The position numbers and the translations under genes were made by a program. From contig CALESY010000164.1 of NCBI GenBank assembly GCA_937919945.1, forward strand, positions 1 to 35,253: DNA of 35,253 bases, read 5' to 3'. Each line of letters starts with the position of its first letter. Position 1 is the stretch's first letter. This DNA is from an uncultured Chitinophagaceae bacterium (GTDB taxonomy: Bacteria > Bacteroidota > Bacteroidia > Chitinophagales > Chitinophagaceae). The notes beneath the pieces are model-generated. The model had not been told where the DNA came from. It did no database searches and saw nothing but the letters and a program-made list of their open reading frames with translations. Positions 7,480-15,329 of this stretch are shown here, one piece after another.

Positions 7480-9473
7480 TTCTTAAAACAATCTTCCAAT
7501 TTACTGATAATATCTATTGCTTCGTTGTAAGTGTTATTCATTTGTTGTGTGCCGCTGTAGCCTGCATACAATGCTGTTTCGCAGTCAGTAACAATGCGTT
7601 GGGTGCATGCCATCAATTCTGCAGGGACATTTTTACGGCTCATAGCTTCATTCGCCATTTCGTGAGAGAGGGCCGACAATGGTATGTTTAACTTATCGCT
7701 GAGATACAGCCAAACTGCTTTGGATATTTCTTCGTAGAAGGCTTTTTCTTGTTTGTTAGCTAAGTACGTTTGTGCAGTAGCCAGGCGCTTCAGTGCTACT
7801 TTGTTGGCGCGCCTGTTTTTCAGTAATACTGTATCTTTTGACAACTCTTCTTCTCTGCGTCGCCAGAAGGCTATGCCCATGAATGCTAATAATGGCGTAG
7901 CATATAAAGACCAGTAACCAACAGTAAACAATAATGGTTTGCTATTGAAGCTGATGTTGTTATTGATTGGCTTTGTATTTATACCATGTATATCGCCGAC
8001 TGCAATGGCATTATTACTACCGTTGCTTTTGCCTTGTTTTACATTCAGTTTGATGGCGGTTGTGTTCAGGGTAATGTACTTGCCAGTTTGTGTGTTGTAG
8101 AATGTAAATGAAGTAGGCGGTATAGTATATTCGCCTGCAGTGTTTGGTGTAATAGGATAAGTAATGATTTTTGAACCACTGATGGTTGTCGTACGACTTG
8201 TGATTGTATCTACCATTACAGGGTCAAGATAAGTAAGCCCGTTTGGTAAATTTAATTTTGGAGCGTCTATCAGTTTGAGGTTGCCACTACCGGTAATGGT
8301 GAGTTTCAGGTTGGCTACATCATCGGTAGTCAGGTTGGTTTTGTCTATACTGCTTGCTATGGTAAAATTGCCTACTGCACCTGTAAAGTCGGCAGGCTTG
8401 CCGTCTTCAGGCAATGATGTAACTGTAATTTTTACAGGTTTGCTTTTCAGATGTACTTTCACATCTTTATAAGCCATGCCACCAAAAAAGTCCTGATTAA
8501 AGAAAGGGTCGTCCATAAACAAGCTCCCGAAAGCATTTTGAAAAAACGGATCGTCGAAAGGGTTTTGCGTACGCCTTACTTGTTGTACTACACGCGCAAC
8601 GCCTTCTGCTTCGGCAGGGTCTAATTCAAGCGTGCCTGTTTGTTGCGGGAAGAGAGCCGATTTTTTCAGCGTGAATACCTGGTATTTTTTACCATCCAGT
8701 ATTTCTTCTGTAGGTTTCATATTGCCGTCTTTTGGCAATTCAAAATCTTGTGTCCAGAAACCATTAAGTGATGGTAGTTTAGATATGGCGCAATTCATAG
8801 GTATGCGCGCATACAATTTGTAGGTAGCTGTTATCTGCTCGCCAATGCGTACTTTGTCTTTGTCAACTGTTACACGTATGAACAAGTCTTTGTCAAGATT
8901 AACTTTTGCATCTTCAGCAGGTTGTGGTTGTGCCTGTTGTTGACGGAGTGCCTGCAGTTGTTGCTGCCTGCGGCGTTGCATGGCCGTAAATGGGTCGTCA
9001 AAGAAATCGGCAAACGGGTCTTGACTTTGTTGCTGCCGCCTTTGTTGCATTACAGTTCCTTGTATTACCTGTATGTTTAGTTGGTTGGACTGATAAGTAT
9101 GCCCTGCAGCATCCTTAGCAACTGCTGGCCCCAATATGAAATTGCCCGTTTTGCGTGGTTGAATAACATAGGTAACATTGATGCCCTGCGAGCTGGTTAC
9201 TTTACCGTTAACATTGGAATAATTAGAGAATGTAGAAGATATTGGCCCTTGTACTATAATAAAATCTTTCGTGAGGGTAGCGGGAGGATTTAGTGTTTGT
9301 AAATCGCCTGCATTCTGGATGGTATAAACTATCTCCATCCTGTCTTCCGTACCAATTTTGTCGGTTGCTGCCTGTGCAACAAAAACTACGTTTTGCGCTA
9401 AAGTAACATGGCAACCTACCATAGTCAACAAGCCAACAATACAATATCGCCACATATTATTTATGCGTGTCAT
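7476..9473 (-). CDS. batD: BatD family protein (oxygen tolerance)
   Basis: This 665-aa protein has a signal peptide (cleavage after ..CHVTLA), repeated beta-sandwich domains starting QNVVFVAQAATDKIGTEDRMEIVYTIQNAG, and a transmembrane helix near residues 530-550 followed by a basic RRREEE segment. About 110 cytosolic helical residues complete it. This matches BatD of the bat operon. A Gln/Arg-rich insert with DPFADFFDDPF lies at about 143-193, and a second FDDPFF/DDPFF cluster near 302-330; both are frequent in the family. The usual partners batA, batB and batC (von Willebrand factor A and TPR proteins) are absent; the upstream gene is an SDR oxidoreductase. Confidence 0.88.
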   Translation of the reverse strand: MTRINNMWRYCIVGLLTMVGCHVTLAQNVVFVAQAATDKIGTEDRMEIVYTIQNAGDLQTLNPPATLTKDFIIVQGPISSTFSNYSNVNGKVTSSQGINVTYVIQPRKTGNFILGPAVAKDAAGHTYQSNQLNIQVIQGTVMQQRRQQQSQDPFADFFDDPFTAMQRRRQQQLQALRQQQAQPQPAEDAKVNLDKDLFIRVTVDKDKVRIGEQITATYKLYARIPMNCAISKLPSLNGFWTQDFELPKDGNMKPTEEILDGKKYQVFTLKKSALFPQQTGTLELDPAEAEGVARVVQQVRRTQNPFDDPFFQNAFGSLFMDDPFFNQDFFGGMAYKDVKVHLKSKPVKITVTSLPEDGKPADFTGAVGNFTIASSIDKTNLTTDDVANLKLTITGSGNLKLIDAPKLNLPNGLTYLDPVMVDTITSRTTTISGSKIITYPITPNTAGEYTIPPTSFTFYNTQTGKYITLNTTAIKLNVKQGKSNGSNNAIAVGDIHGINTKPINNNISFNSKPLLFTVGYWSLYATPLLAFMGIAFWRRREEELSKDTVLLKNRRANKVALKRLATAQTYLANKQEKAFYEEISKAVWLYLSDKLNIPLSALSHEMANEAMSRKNVPAELMACTQRIVTDCETALYAGYSGTQQMNNTYNEAIDIISKLEDCFKK

Positions 9474-9484
9474 TTGGGGTAATA

Positions 9485-9492
9485 CAAAAATA
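9485..9492 (-). promoter_or_regulatory. Putative -7 box for the batD transcript
   Basis: The minus strand reads TATTTTTG, matching TAnnTTTG, 12 bases before the batD ATG. It lies in the 75-base gap after the SDR gene. A -33 TTG at proper spacing is not evident. If real, batD starts its own transcript rather than being read from the SDR gene. Confidence 0.3.
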
Positions 9493-9548
9493 TACGTTAG
9501 CCCAGCCCGATGGTTATAATAAACTGTGAAAGCGGTGTTAAAATACCG

Positions 9549-10253
9549 TTATAAATCACCCAATTGGGGACGTATAAGAATGGTTTCTACGCAAGCTTGT
9601 GGTGATAGATTGTAAGCCGCCCAAACCATGTCTGCTATATCAGCAGCCTGCATGATACGCTCCTGTGGTACTCCACTACCATCCCACGAACGGCTGTACA
9701 CCGCGCCCGGCGATACGGATGTTACTTTTATCAGGTCGTTTTTCAATTCTTCGCGCAGGTTTTCAGAAAAGCCGAGCATGGCGTATTTGGTAATGCTGTA
9801 CGCCCCGCCATTGGGATAGGCTTTATGACTGGCTACCGAACACATATTGAAAATATGCCCCTGCTGTTGTTTTTTCATTGCAGGCAGCAACCTGCGGGTA
9901 ATATGATAGGCGCTGAACAGGTTCAGATTCATCAGCATTTCAAGCTGTCCATCGGGTTCGTCTGCCAATGAGCCGGGATAGTAAGTGCCTGCATTGTTTA
10001 CCAGTACGTCAATAGTTGTGAAACTTTGCAATACTACATCAGCAAATGCGAAAGCACCTTCTTTAGTGGCTACATCCGTGGGTGTTACTAATACCATGCG
10101 TTGGGGGTATTGTTTTGCCCATGAGGTTTTTATGGTATCCAAGTCTTGCGCATTACGGGCGCAAATGACTATGTCAAAACCTTCAGACAAAAACTTTTCG
10201 GCAATGGCTTTGCCAATACCTTGTGTAGCACCAGTAATAACAGCGTTTGGCAT
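9549..10253 (-). CDS. Short-chain dehydrogenase/reductase (SDR)
   Basis: This is a classical SDR, NAD(P)-dependent, of 234 aa. Dinucleotide-binding TGATQGIG at 7-14, NNAG at 86-89, and catalytic Ser139, Tyr152 and Lys156 (SVASHKAYPNGGAYSITK) are all present. CARN after beta-2 (31-34) suggests NADP preference, an inference. The substrate is unknown. The reading frame is open to 10358, but the first 35 residues of that extension (MVCQCSILTAAPIQY...) precede the Rossmann strand and overlap the divergent Dph6-like gene, so the ATG at 10253 (MPNAVITGA) is chosen. Confidence 0.9.
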   Translation of the reverse strand: MPNAVITGATQGIGKAIAEKFLSEGFDIVICARNAQDLDTIKTSWAKQYPQRMVLVTPTDVATKEGAFAFADVVLQSFTTIDVLVNNAGTYYPGSLADEPDGQLEMLMNLNLFSAYHITRRLLPAMKKQQQGHIFNMCSVASHKAYPNGGAYSITKYAMLGFSENLREELKNDLIKVTSVSPGAVYSRSWDGSGVPQERIMQAADIADMVWAAYNLSPQACVETILIRPQLGDL

Positions 10254-10295
10254 TTTGTATGCTTTATTGTCTGTAAAATACGTTGATTTGCAGAA

Positions 10296-11003
10296 ATGAG
10301 CGGAATAAAAACGGTATTGAATTGGAGCAGCGGTAAGGATGCTGCACTGGCATACCACTTATTGCAACAGGGTAGGGATTATGACGTACAGATGCTGCTT
10401 ACTACCATTAATGATGAGCACGACCGCATAGTAATGCATGGTGTACGGGAAGAACTGCTGGACGCGCAGGCGAATGCTATGGGTATTGCAAGTAGAAAAA
10501 TACACTTACCTGCTGCGCCCGATGATACAACTTACAAAAACGCCATGCGTGATAACCTGACAGAATTAAGGGAGCAGGGTATAACAACTGCAGCCTATGG
10601 CGATATATTTCTGGAAGACCTGAAAACATATAGGGAAGAACAGCTACAGTCTGTAGGTTTTGAAGCAGTATTCCCTTTATGGAAACGCGATACGAGAGAA
10701 CTAATAAGTGTATTGGAAGCGACAGGTATACAGGCAATGATAGTATGCGTGAATGAAAAGTTTTTAGGTAAAGAGTTTTTAGGACGAACCGTCGATACAG
10801 AACTCTTAAATAATCTACCCGATGGGGTTGATCCTTGTGGCGAGAACGGTGAGTTTCATACTTATGTGTATAATGCACCATACTTCAAAGCACCAATAGC
10901 AGTAGTGCCGGGAGAGATTGTGTACAAAAACTACACCCCTGCAAAGGACGACAAGGGTAATTGGAATACAGGTTTTTGGTTTTTAGATTTATTGCATGCA
11001 TAA
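10296..11003 (+). CDS. Dph6-related ATP pyrophosphatase (adenine nucleotide alpha hydrolase)
   Basis: This 235-aa PP-loop ATPase resembles diphthine-ammonia ligase (Dph6/ATPBD4). It shows the P-loop SSGKDA at 11-16, GDIFLEDLKTYREEQL at 102-117, the FPLW segment at 126-129, and the family signature DPCGENGEFHTYVYNAP at 179-195. The eukaryotic/archaeal enzyme amidates diphthine on EF2; bacteria lack diphthamide, so the bacterial homologue probably amidates or otherwise adenylates a different substrate, which is unknown. It is divergent from the SDR gene with a 42-base gap. Confidence 0.88.
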   Translation: MSGIKTVLNWSSGKDAALAYHLLQQGRDYDVQMLLTTINDEHDRIVMHGVREELLDAQANAMGIASRKIHLPAAPDDTTYKNAMRDNLTELREQGITTAAYGDIFLEDLKTYREEQLQSVGFEAVFPLWKRDTRELISVLEATGIQAMIVCVNEKFLGKEFLGRTVDTELLNNLPDGVDPCGENGEFHTYVYNAPYFKAPIAVVPGEIVYKNYTPAKDDKGNWNTGFWFLDLLHA

Positions 11004-11041
11004 TTTTCCTAGATAGGGTATTTATACAAATAGAAGATATA

Positions 11042-11070
11042 TTGCCACATGCAGGCTTTTATTAACTTTG
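11042..11070 (+). promoter_or_regulatory. Bacteroidota-type promoter of the DUF5683 gene
   Basis: A -33 TTG at 11042-11044 and a perfect -7 box TAACTTTG at 11063-11070 are separated by 18 bases, fitting the TTG-N17-21-TAnnTTTG pattern of the Bacteroidota primary sigma factor. The box lies 25 bases before the TTG start codon of the next gene. Confidence 0.6.
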
Positions 11071-11095
11071 CAAGCGTTTAGAAAAATCGATTCAT

Positions 11096-11740
11096 TTGTC
11101 GGGTACTATAAAATACGTTTGTTTGTTGATGGCAATGTGCCTGCTGGCTGCTAGAACCTATGCGCAGCAGGATAGCATCAACATCAGTATAGTACCGCCA
11201 ACAGATACAGCAAAACTCGCTAATAGTGGAGTAGTGGCTGATAGCACAAAAACAATAGCAAAGGCTGATACTTTATTGAAAAAGAAAAAAGTATTTGAGC
11301 CCAAACCTAAGAAAGCGGGTATGTTTTCTGCCATACTACCCGGTAGCGGGCAGTTTTATAACAGGCAGTATTGGAAAGTGCCCGTAATATATGCCGGAGT
11401 AGCAGCAACAGGTTATTTTTTCATTGACAACCGCGACAAATACCAGCTATATCGTAAAGCCTATTTTGCACGTATAGATAACGACCCGAACACAATAGAT
11501 ACGGATATTGAAACTACCCGCTACACTACCGATAATCTGAAGACACTACAGGATGAATATCGTCGTTATCTAGACCTAACGGTACTTTTTACTGCGCTTG
11601 GTTATACCATTCAGGTGATAGATGCCATTGCCGCAGCACACTTGAAAAACTTTGATATATCGCGCGATATCTCTTTTCGTGTGCAGCCTGTTTTGCATCC
11701 CAACTATATTGGTATGGGGTTGGCGGTCAACTTCAAATAG
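11096..11740 (+). CDS. DUF5683 domain-containing protein
   Basis: This 214-aa protein has a signal peptide (about 1-23, ending ARTYAQ), a Lys/Pro-rich linker (KKKKVFEPKPKKAG), and then the DUF5683 core: SAILPGSGQFYNRQYWKVPVIYAGVAATGYFFIDN with the transmembrane segment. It ends in a beta-strand tail (FRVQPVLHPNYIGMGLAVNFK). In Bacteroidota such proteins are envelope proteins of unknown function. The start is a TTG: no ATG or GTG exists between the upstream in-frame stop and codon 12, and starting at codon 12 would truncate the signal peptide. A good promoter lies upstream. Confidence 0.8.
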   Translation: MSGTIKYVCLLMAMCLLAARTYAQQDSINISIVPPTDTAKLANSGVVADSTKTIAKADTLLKKKKVFEPKPKKAGMFSAILPGSGQFYNRQYWKVPVIYAGVAATGYFFIDNRDKYQLYRKAYFARIDNDPNTIDTDIETTRYTTDNLKTLQDEYRRYLDLTVLFTALGYTIQVIDAIAAAHLKNFDISRDISFRVQPVLHPNYIGMGLAVNFK

Positions 11741-11802
11741 TGTACATATAGTTTCCGTATTTACAAGTTTTATTTCACGGGCGATGGGTGTAACTTTACA
11801 CT

Positions 11803-12468
11803 ATGCTGCACAGCAAACCGAAAGACGATAATTATTTACATAAAGGATTACGCAGAGAACTCATTAACACCTTGCGTGAGAAAGGCATAACAGATGAGCG
11901 AGTATTGGAAGCTATCAACAACATACCCCGCCATTTTTTTTTAGACCCTGCTTTTGAGCGTATTGCATACGAAGACCGCGCTTTCCCTATAACTGCTAAT
12001 CAAACTATATCGCAACCCTATACAGTGGCATACCAGTCGCAACTGCTGGAGATAAAGAAGTTTGACAAAGTATTGGAGATAGGCACAGGTAGTGCTTATC
12101 AGGCTTGTGTGCTGGCGGAATTGGGGGCGATGGTGTATAGTGTAGAGAGGCAAAAAGCACTGTATGATTTTGTAGGCGAGTTTTTCTTCATCAAAAACTA
12201 CCCTAAGATAAAGCGTTTTTATGGCGATGGCTTTCAGGGTTTACCAACGTATGCACCATTCGATAAAGTGATAGTAACCGCTGCTGCTCCTTTTATACCG
12301 CCTAAGCTGATAGAGCAACTAAAGCCCAACGGCATAGCCGTAATACCCGTAGGCGATGATAACGGACAAAAGATGCTACGCATAACCAAAGATGCAGACG
12401 GCAATGTGAAAGAAGAAACTCTCGGCGACTTCAGCTTTGTACCCATGCTGGAAGGGAAAAATAAGTAA
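11803..12468 (+). CDS. pcm: Protein-L-isoaspartate O-methyltransferase
   Basis: This SAM-dependent enzyme repairs isoaspartyl damage in proteins. It has 221 aa with the family's order of motifs: PRHFFLDP (42-49), DRAFPITANQTISQPYTVA (58-76, substrate-binding TISQP), SAM motif I LEIGTGSAYQ (91-100; Ala replaces the commoner Gly at position 98), SVERQ (113-117), GDGFQGLPTYAPFDKVIVTAAA, and a C-terminal GDDNGQKMLRITK stretch. A -7-like TAACTTTA lies just before the ATG (11791-11798), so the message may be nearly leaderless. It stands alone between the DUF5683 gene and the convergent STAS-like gene. Confidence 0.93.
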   Translation: MLHSKPKDDNYLHKGLRRELINTLREKGITDERVLEAINNIPRHFFLDPAFERIAYEDRAFPITANQTISQPYTVAYQSQLLEIKKFDKVLEIGTGSAYQACVLAELGAMVYSVERQKALYDFVGEFFFIKNYPKIKRFYGDGFQGLPTYAPFDKVIVTAAAPFIPPKLIEQLKPNGIAVIPVGDDNGQKMLRITKDADGNVKEETLGDFSFVPMLEGKNK

Positions 12469-12472
12469 GGAA

Positions 12473-12923
12473 TTAATCTAAGTAATCTTTTACATTCTGT
12501 TCTGCTTTTGCTATTGCGTCATCTAAGGTTGTCGTTATGATTACATTCCCGATATTGAAAGTGGTTAAGATTGATTGAAATGATTCAACATCTTCTTTAA
12601 GACACAGGATAACCATTATTTTTTGTTTTTCTTCAATGTTCCTGCCAATTAAGTAAAAAAAAATTTAAGCTATCGAAAATGGTATTTCCCCATTGATAAT
12701 TTAATGTCGTTAAATCTAGAATTATAGTTATTGGTTCAGGTTGAAATGCAAAATAATACGAAGCTAACATTGATCGCATGAAAGAACCATCGTTATTGCC
12801 GTTACTTCCATATCCATAAACACCGCTAAATTTTGCAAGCAATATTGATCCTTCAGTGTTGAAACTGAAAGAACATTCTAATTTGCTTATGTCTTGTAAT
12901 TCACATTTTGTAAACATTGCCAT
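12473..12923 (-). pseudogene. STAS-like protein gene, split by a frameshift in a run of nine A's
   Basis: The first frame (12923 down to 12633) gives 96 aa: FSFNTEGSILLAKFSGVYG, a middle segment, and TIILDLTTLNYQWGN, the beta-alpha pattern of STAS/anti-sigma-antagonist-like domains. It then ends abruptly just after the homopolymer at 12655-12663. Dropping one base there moves into a frame that continues YLIGRNIEEKQKIMVILCLK ... NVIITTTLDDAIAKAEQNVKDYLD and stops at 12473. The joined product of about 149 aa has the beta strand and final helix (LDDAIAKAEQ) expected of the domain, so the two parts belong together. It could be a sequencing or assembly error, a recent mutation, or polymerase slippage. 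It begins 9 bases after queG and is more AT-rich than queG. Confidence 0.7.
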
Positions 12924-12932
12924 ATGGTTTTT

Positions 12933-13862
12933 TTATTCAGCCTTAATCATCTTCAAATTCCTCTGCACCCCCTGCCACTTTGTGCGTTTTATAGGAGAGT
13001 TTTTGAAGATGGTTTTAAAACTTTCTTCGCTCATATCTTCCCATTCTGCAAGCGATAAATTCAGCACTTCCGGTATGGGTTTGAAATACGCTTCTGTATT
13101 GGGTTTTGAGAATCTGTTCCACGGGCATACATCCTGGCATACATCACAGCCAAACATCCATCCGTTCATCTTGCCCTCAAAACCCTGTGGCATTAATGCA
13201 TCTTTCAATTCTATTGTAAGATAAGATATACACTTGCTCCCGTCCACTACCGTAGGTGATACAATAGCATCTGTAGGGCAAGCATCTATACACTTGGCGC
13301 AAGTGCCACAGTAGTCGGTGCTGAAAGGTGCATCTGGTTGCAGGTCGAGGTCTGTTATCAGCGTAGCGATGAAAAAGAAAGAACCTGAATGTTTGGTGAG
13401 CAGGTTGCCATTTTTGCCAACCCAGCCAAGCCCGCTACGTACTGCCCAGCTACGTTCCAGTACAGGTGCGCTATCAACAAATCCACGCCCATCTACATCG
13501 CCGATATTCGCTTTGATGAAAGCCAACAAGTGATTCAGCTTTTCACGTATTACATAGTGGTAATCGGTGCCATAAGCATATTTGGCAATTTTGGGAGCAT
13601 GGGATTGTTGTTGCTCTTCGGGGTAATAATTGAGTAATAACGTAATGACAGATTTAGCGCCGGGTACTAATTTGCGCGGATCGGTACGCAAATCAAAGTG
13701 CTGTTCCATATAATGCATCGTTCCGTGAAAGCCGTTTTTCAACCAGCTTTCCAGTCTGCGTGCATCTTCGTCCAACTGTACAGCCGCAGCAATACCACAG
13801 GCATCAAAGCCCAGTCTGCGGGCTTCTTCTTTTATGAGTATGGTATGCTGTGAGTTAGACAT
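12933..13862 (-). CDS. queG: Epoxyqueuosine reductase
   Basis: This enzyme catalyses the last step of queuosine tRNA modification, reducing epoxyqueuosine with cobalamin and two 4Fe-4S clusters. It has 309 aa. DSAPVLER at 130-137 holds the proposed proton donor Asp130. Cluster cysteines are CGTCAKCIDACP (185, 188, 191, 195) and CDVCQDVCPW (239, 242, 246), with Cys211 as the remaining ligand. The short form lacks the C-terminal HEAT repeats of some homologues. Its ATG overlaps the yigZ stop by one base (TAATG). It lies fourth in the ribD operon. Confidence 0.94.
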   Translation of the reverse strand: MSNSQHTILIKEEARRLGFDACGIAAAVQLDEDARRLESWLKNGFHGTMHYMEQHFDLRTDPRKLVPGAKSVITLLLNYYPEEQQQSHAPKIAKYAYGTDYHYVIREKLNHLLAFIKANIGDVDGRGFVDSAPVLERSWAVRSGLGWVGKNGNLLTKHSGSFFFIATLITDLDLQPDAPFSTDYCGTCAKCIDACPTDAIVSPTVVDGSKCISYLTIELKDALMPQGFEGKMNGWMFGCDVCQDVCPWNRFSKPNTEAYFKPIPEVLNLSLAEWEDMSEESFKTIFKNSPIKRTKWQGVQRNLKMIKAE

Positions 13863-14467
13863 TATATCTGTTTTACTTCTACACCCCTAATTTCCGAAAG
13901 CTTTGTGATATATGCATCTGCATACGGTTTGGGTATGCCTGCGTTTACAGTACAAAATAATTGTAATTCTTGCTTATGTATTGTCGCTTCGCACTGCCGA
14001 AGTAAGTACATTACCTCTCCCATTACAGGGTAGTCAAACTGTATGGTTACTTTTTGCTCTATCCATTTTTCTGTCAGTATTGCTTGTTGCAGTGCATCAT
14101 GCGTTGCGGTTTTGTACGCATTTATTAAGCCGGGCACCCCCAGCAGCGTGCCACCAAAGTAACGGACTACAACTACTAATACATTGGTAATGCCGATGCT
14201 GTCTATCTGGCCCAATATGGGTTTGCCTGCACTACCGGAAGGCTCTCCATCGTCGTTGGCACGGAATTGTAATCCATCTGTCCCAATTCTGTAAGCATAA
14301 CAATGGTGCACTGCTTTTGGATGTATTTTCTTCAGAAGCTGCAGCTTTTCTTTCACATCATCTGTATTAATTACAGGATACGCATATGCCAAAAACTTAC
14401 TGCCTCTGTCTTTAAACTCAGCAATAGTAGCGCTTTCCGGTGTTTTATATTTAAAATTATCTGCCAT
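13862..14467 (-). CDS. yigZ: YigZ/IMPACT family protein
   Basis: This is a 201-aa protein of the UPF0029/IMPACT family. The N-terminal ribosomal-S5-like domain carries the signature KIHPKAVHHCYAYRIG, then NDDGEPSGSAGKPIL and VVVVRYFGGTLLGVPGL. The C-terminal half is the DUF1949 ferredoxin-like domain. Length fits E. coli YigZ. IMPACT proteins in eukaryotes regulate Gcn2; the bacterial role is not settled. A second ATG at 14470 adds one Met. The gene overlaps the end of the transporter gene by about 11 bases. Confidence 0.9.
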   Translation of the reverse strand: MADNFKYKTPESATIAEFKDRGSKFLAYAYPVINTDDVKEKLQLLKKIHPKAVHHCYAYRIGTDGLQFRANDDGEPSGSAGKPILGQIDSIGITNVLVVVVRYFGGTLLGVPGLINAYKTATHDALQQAILTEKWIEQKVTIQFDYPVMGEVMYLLRQCEATIHKQELQLFCTVNAGIPKPYADAYITKLSEIRGVEVKQI

Positions 14468-15329
14468 CAATCATGGCTATTAATATGATAGATATTACAG
14501 CAAGTACTAAGCCTGTAATACGTTGTTTGTTCATTTTTTCTTTTAGTAATAATGTGCCAGCCAACACGCTTACTAATACAATGCCAATATTGTTCAGCGC
14601 GATAGCAACAGCGCTTTGCATGCTATCGTTGTTCAATAAACGAATAAGATAGTATATAGAGAAGTAGTTAGGTATGCCTAATAGTATGCCCGCTATAATG
14701 TTTCTGTAATGTAGCTTAGTTTTTCCGGTAATGATTAATATAGTAATCATTACAATGCCGATAGAAGCTGCGATGGCAAATACATGAACGGGGAACACGG
14801 CTTGCTCTCTTTCATTTTGCAGGTAATGATGTTCTACGTATTTGGTAATAGTATCCAACATGCCACTGAAGAGAAATAGCAGCATAGGTAATAATATACC
14901 GTGTTTATTGTTTTGTTCTCCTTTGTTGCTGATAGATAAATAAACTGCAGGCAACGCAATGATAATGCCAACGGTATTGATGGAGCTTAAACGTTCACCA
15001 TACAATAATATGGCAGCTATAACCGGAATTACAAGCGATAATTTATTGGCTACTGATGCAGTCGCTACACCATACTGCTTTGTGCAATATGCAATGAAAT
15101 TGAATAGTCCGATATACATGCACCCCATTGCTAATGCCCAGTTAAACCAAGGTTGCGATGAGCTTTTCGTATTGATAGGGAATTCGCCCAAGTAGAGGCT
15201 ACCTGTTACCACACAAGTAACATAATTTACAACGATGGCTTGCAGGGTGTCAATTTTATATTTGGGAAAGACTTTGAATAAAATAAAGAGAAAGGCATTA
15301 AGTAATACCGTCAGCAGCAGGTATATCAT
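14457..15329 (-). CDS. EamA/DMT family transporter
   Basis: This 290-aa integral membrane protein has about ten hydrophobic helices arranged as two EamA repeats; the first is helices 1-5 and ends ...GIIIALPAVYLSIS, the second ends ...KEKMNKQRITGLVLAVISIILIAM. The drug/metabolite transporter superfamily includes exporters and uptake carriers for small metabolites. It sits between ribD (4-base ATGA overlap) and yigZ, so a flavin- or nucleotide-related substrate is possible, but that rests on context only. Confidence 0.85.
   Translation of the reverse strand: MIYLLLTVLLNAFLFILFKVFPKYKIDTLQAIVVNYVTCVVTGSLYLGEFPINTKSSSQPWFNWALAMGCMYIGLFNFIAYCTKQYGVATASVANKLSLVIPVIAAILLYGERLSSINTVGIIIALPAVYLSISNKGEQNNKHGILLPMLLFLFSGMLDTITKYVEHHYLQNEREQAVFPVHVFAIAASIGIVMITILIITGKTKLHYRNIIAGILLGIPNYFSIYYLIRLLNNDSMQSAVAIALNNIGIVLVSVLAGTLLLKEKMNKQRITGLVLAVISIILIAMIDGR

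Noticed and set aside
10254..10358. N-terminal extension of the SDR gene
   Set aside because: These 35 codons precede the Rossmann motif, resemble no SDR leader, and overlap the divergent Dph6-like gene; the ATG at 10253 fits the family.
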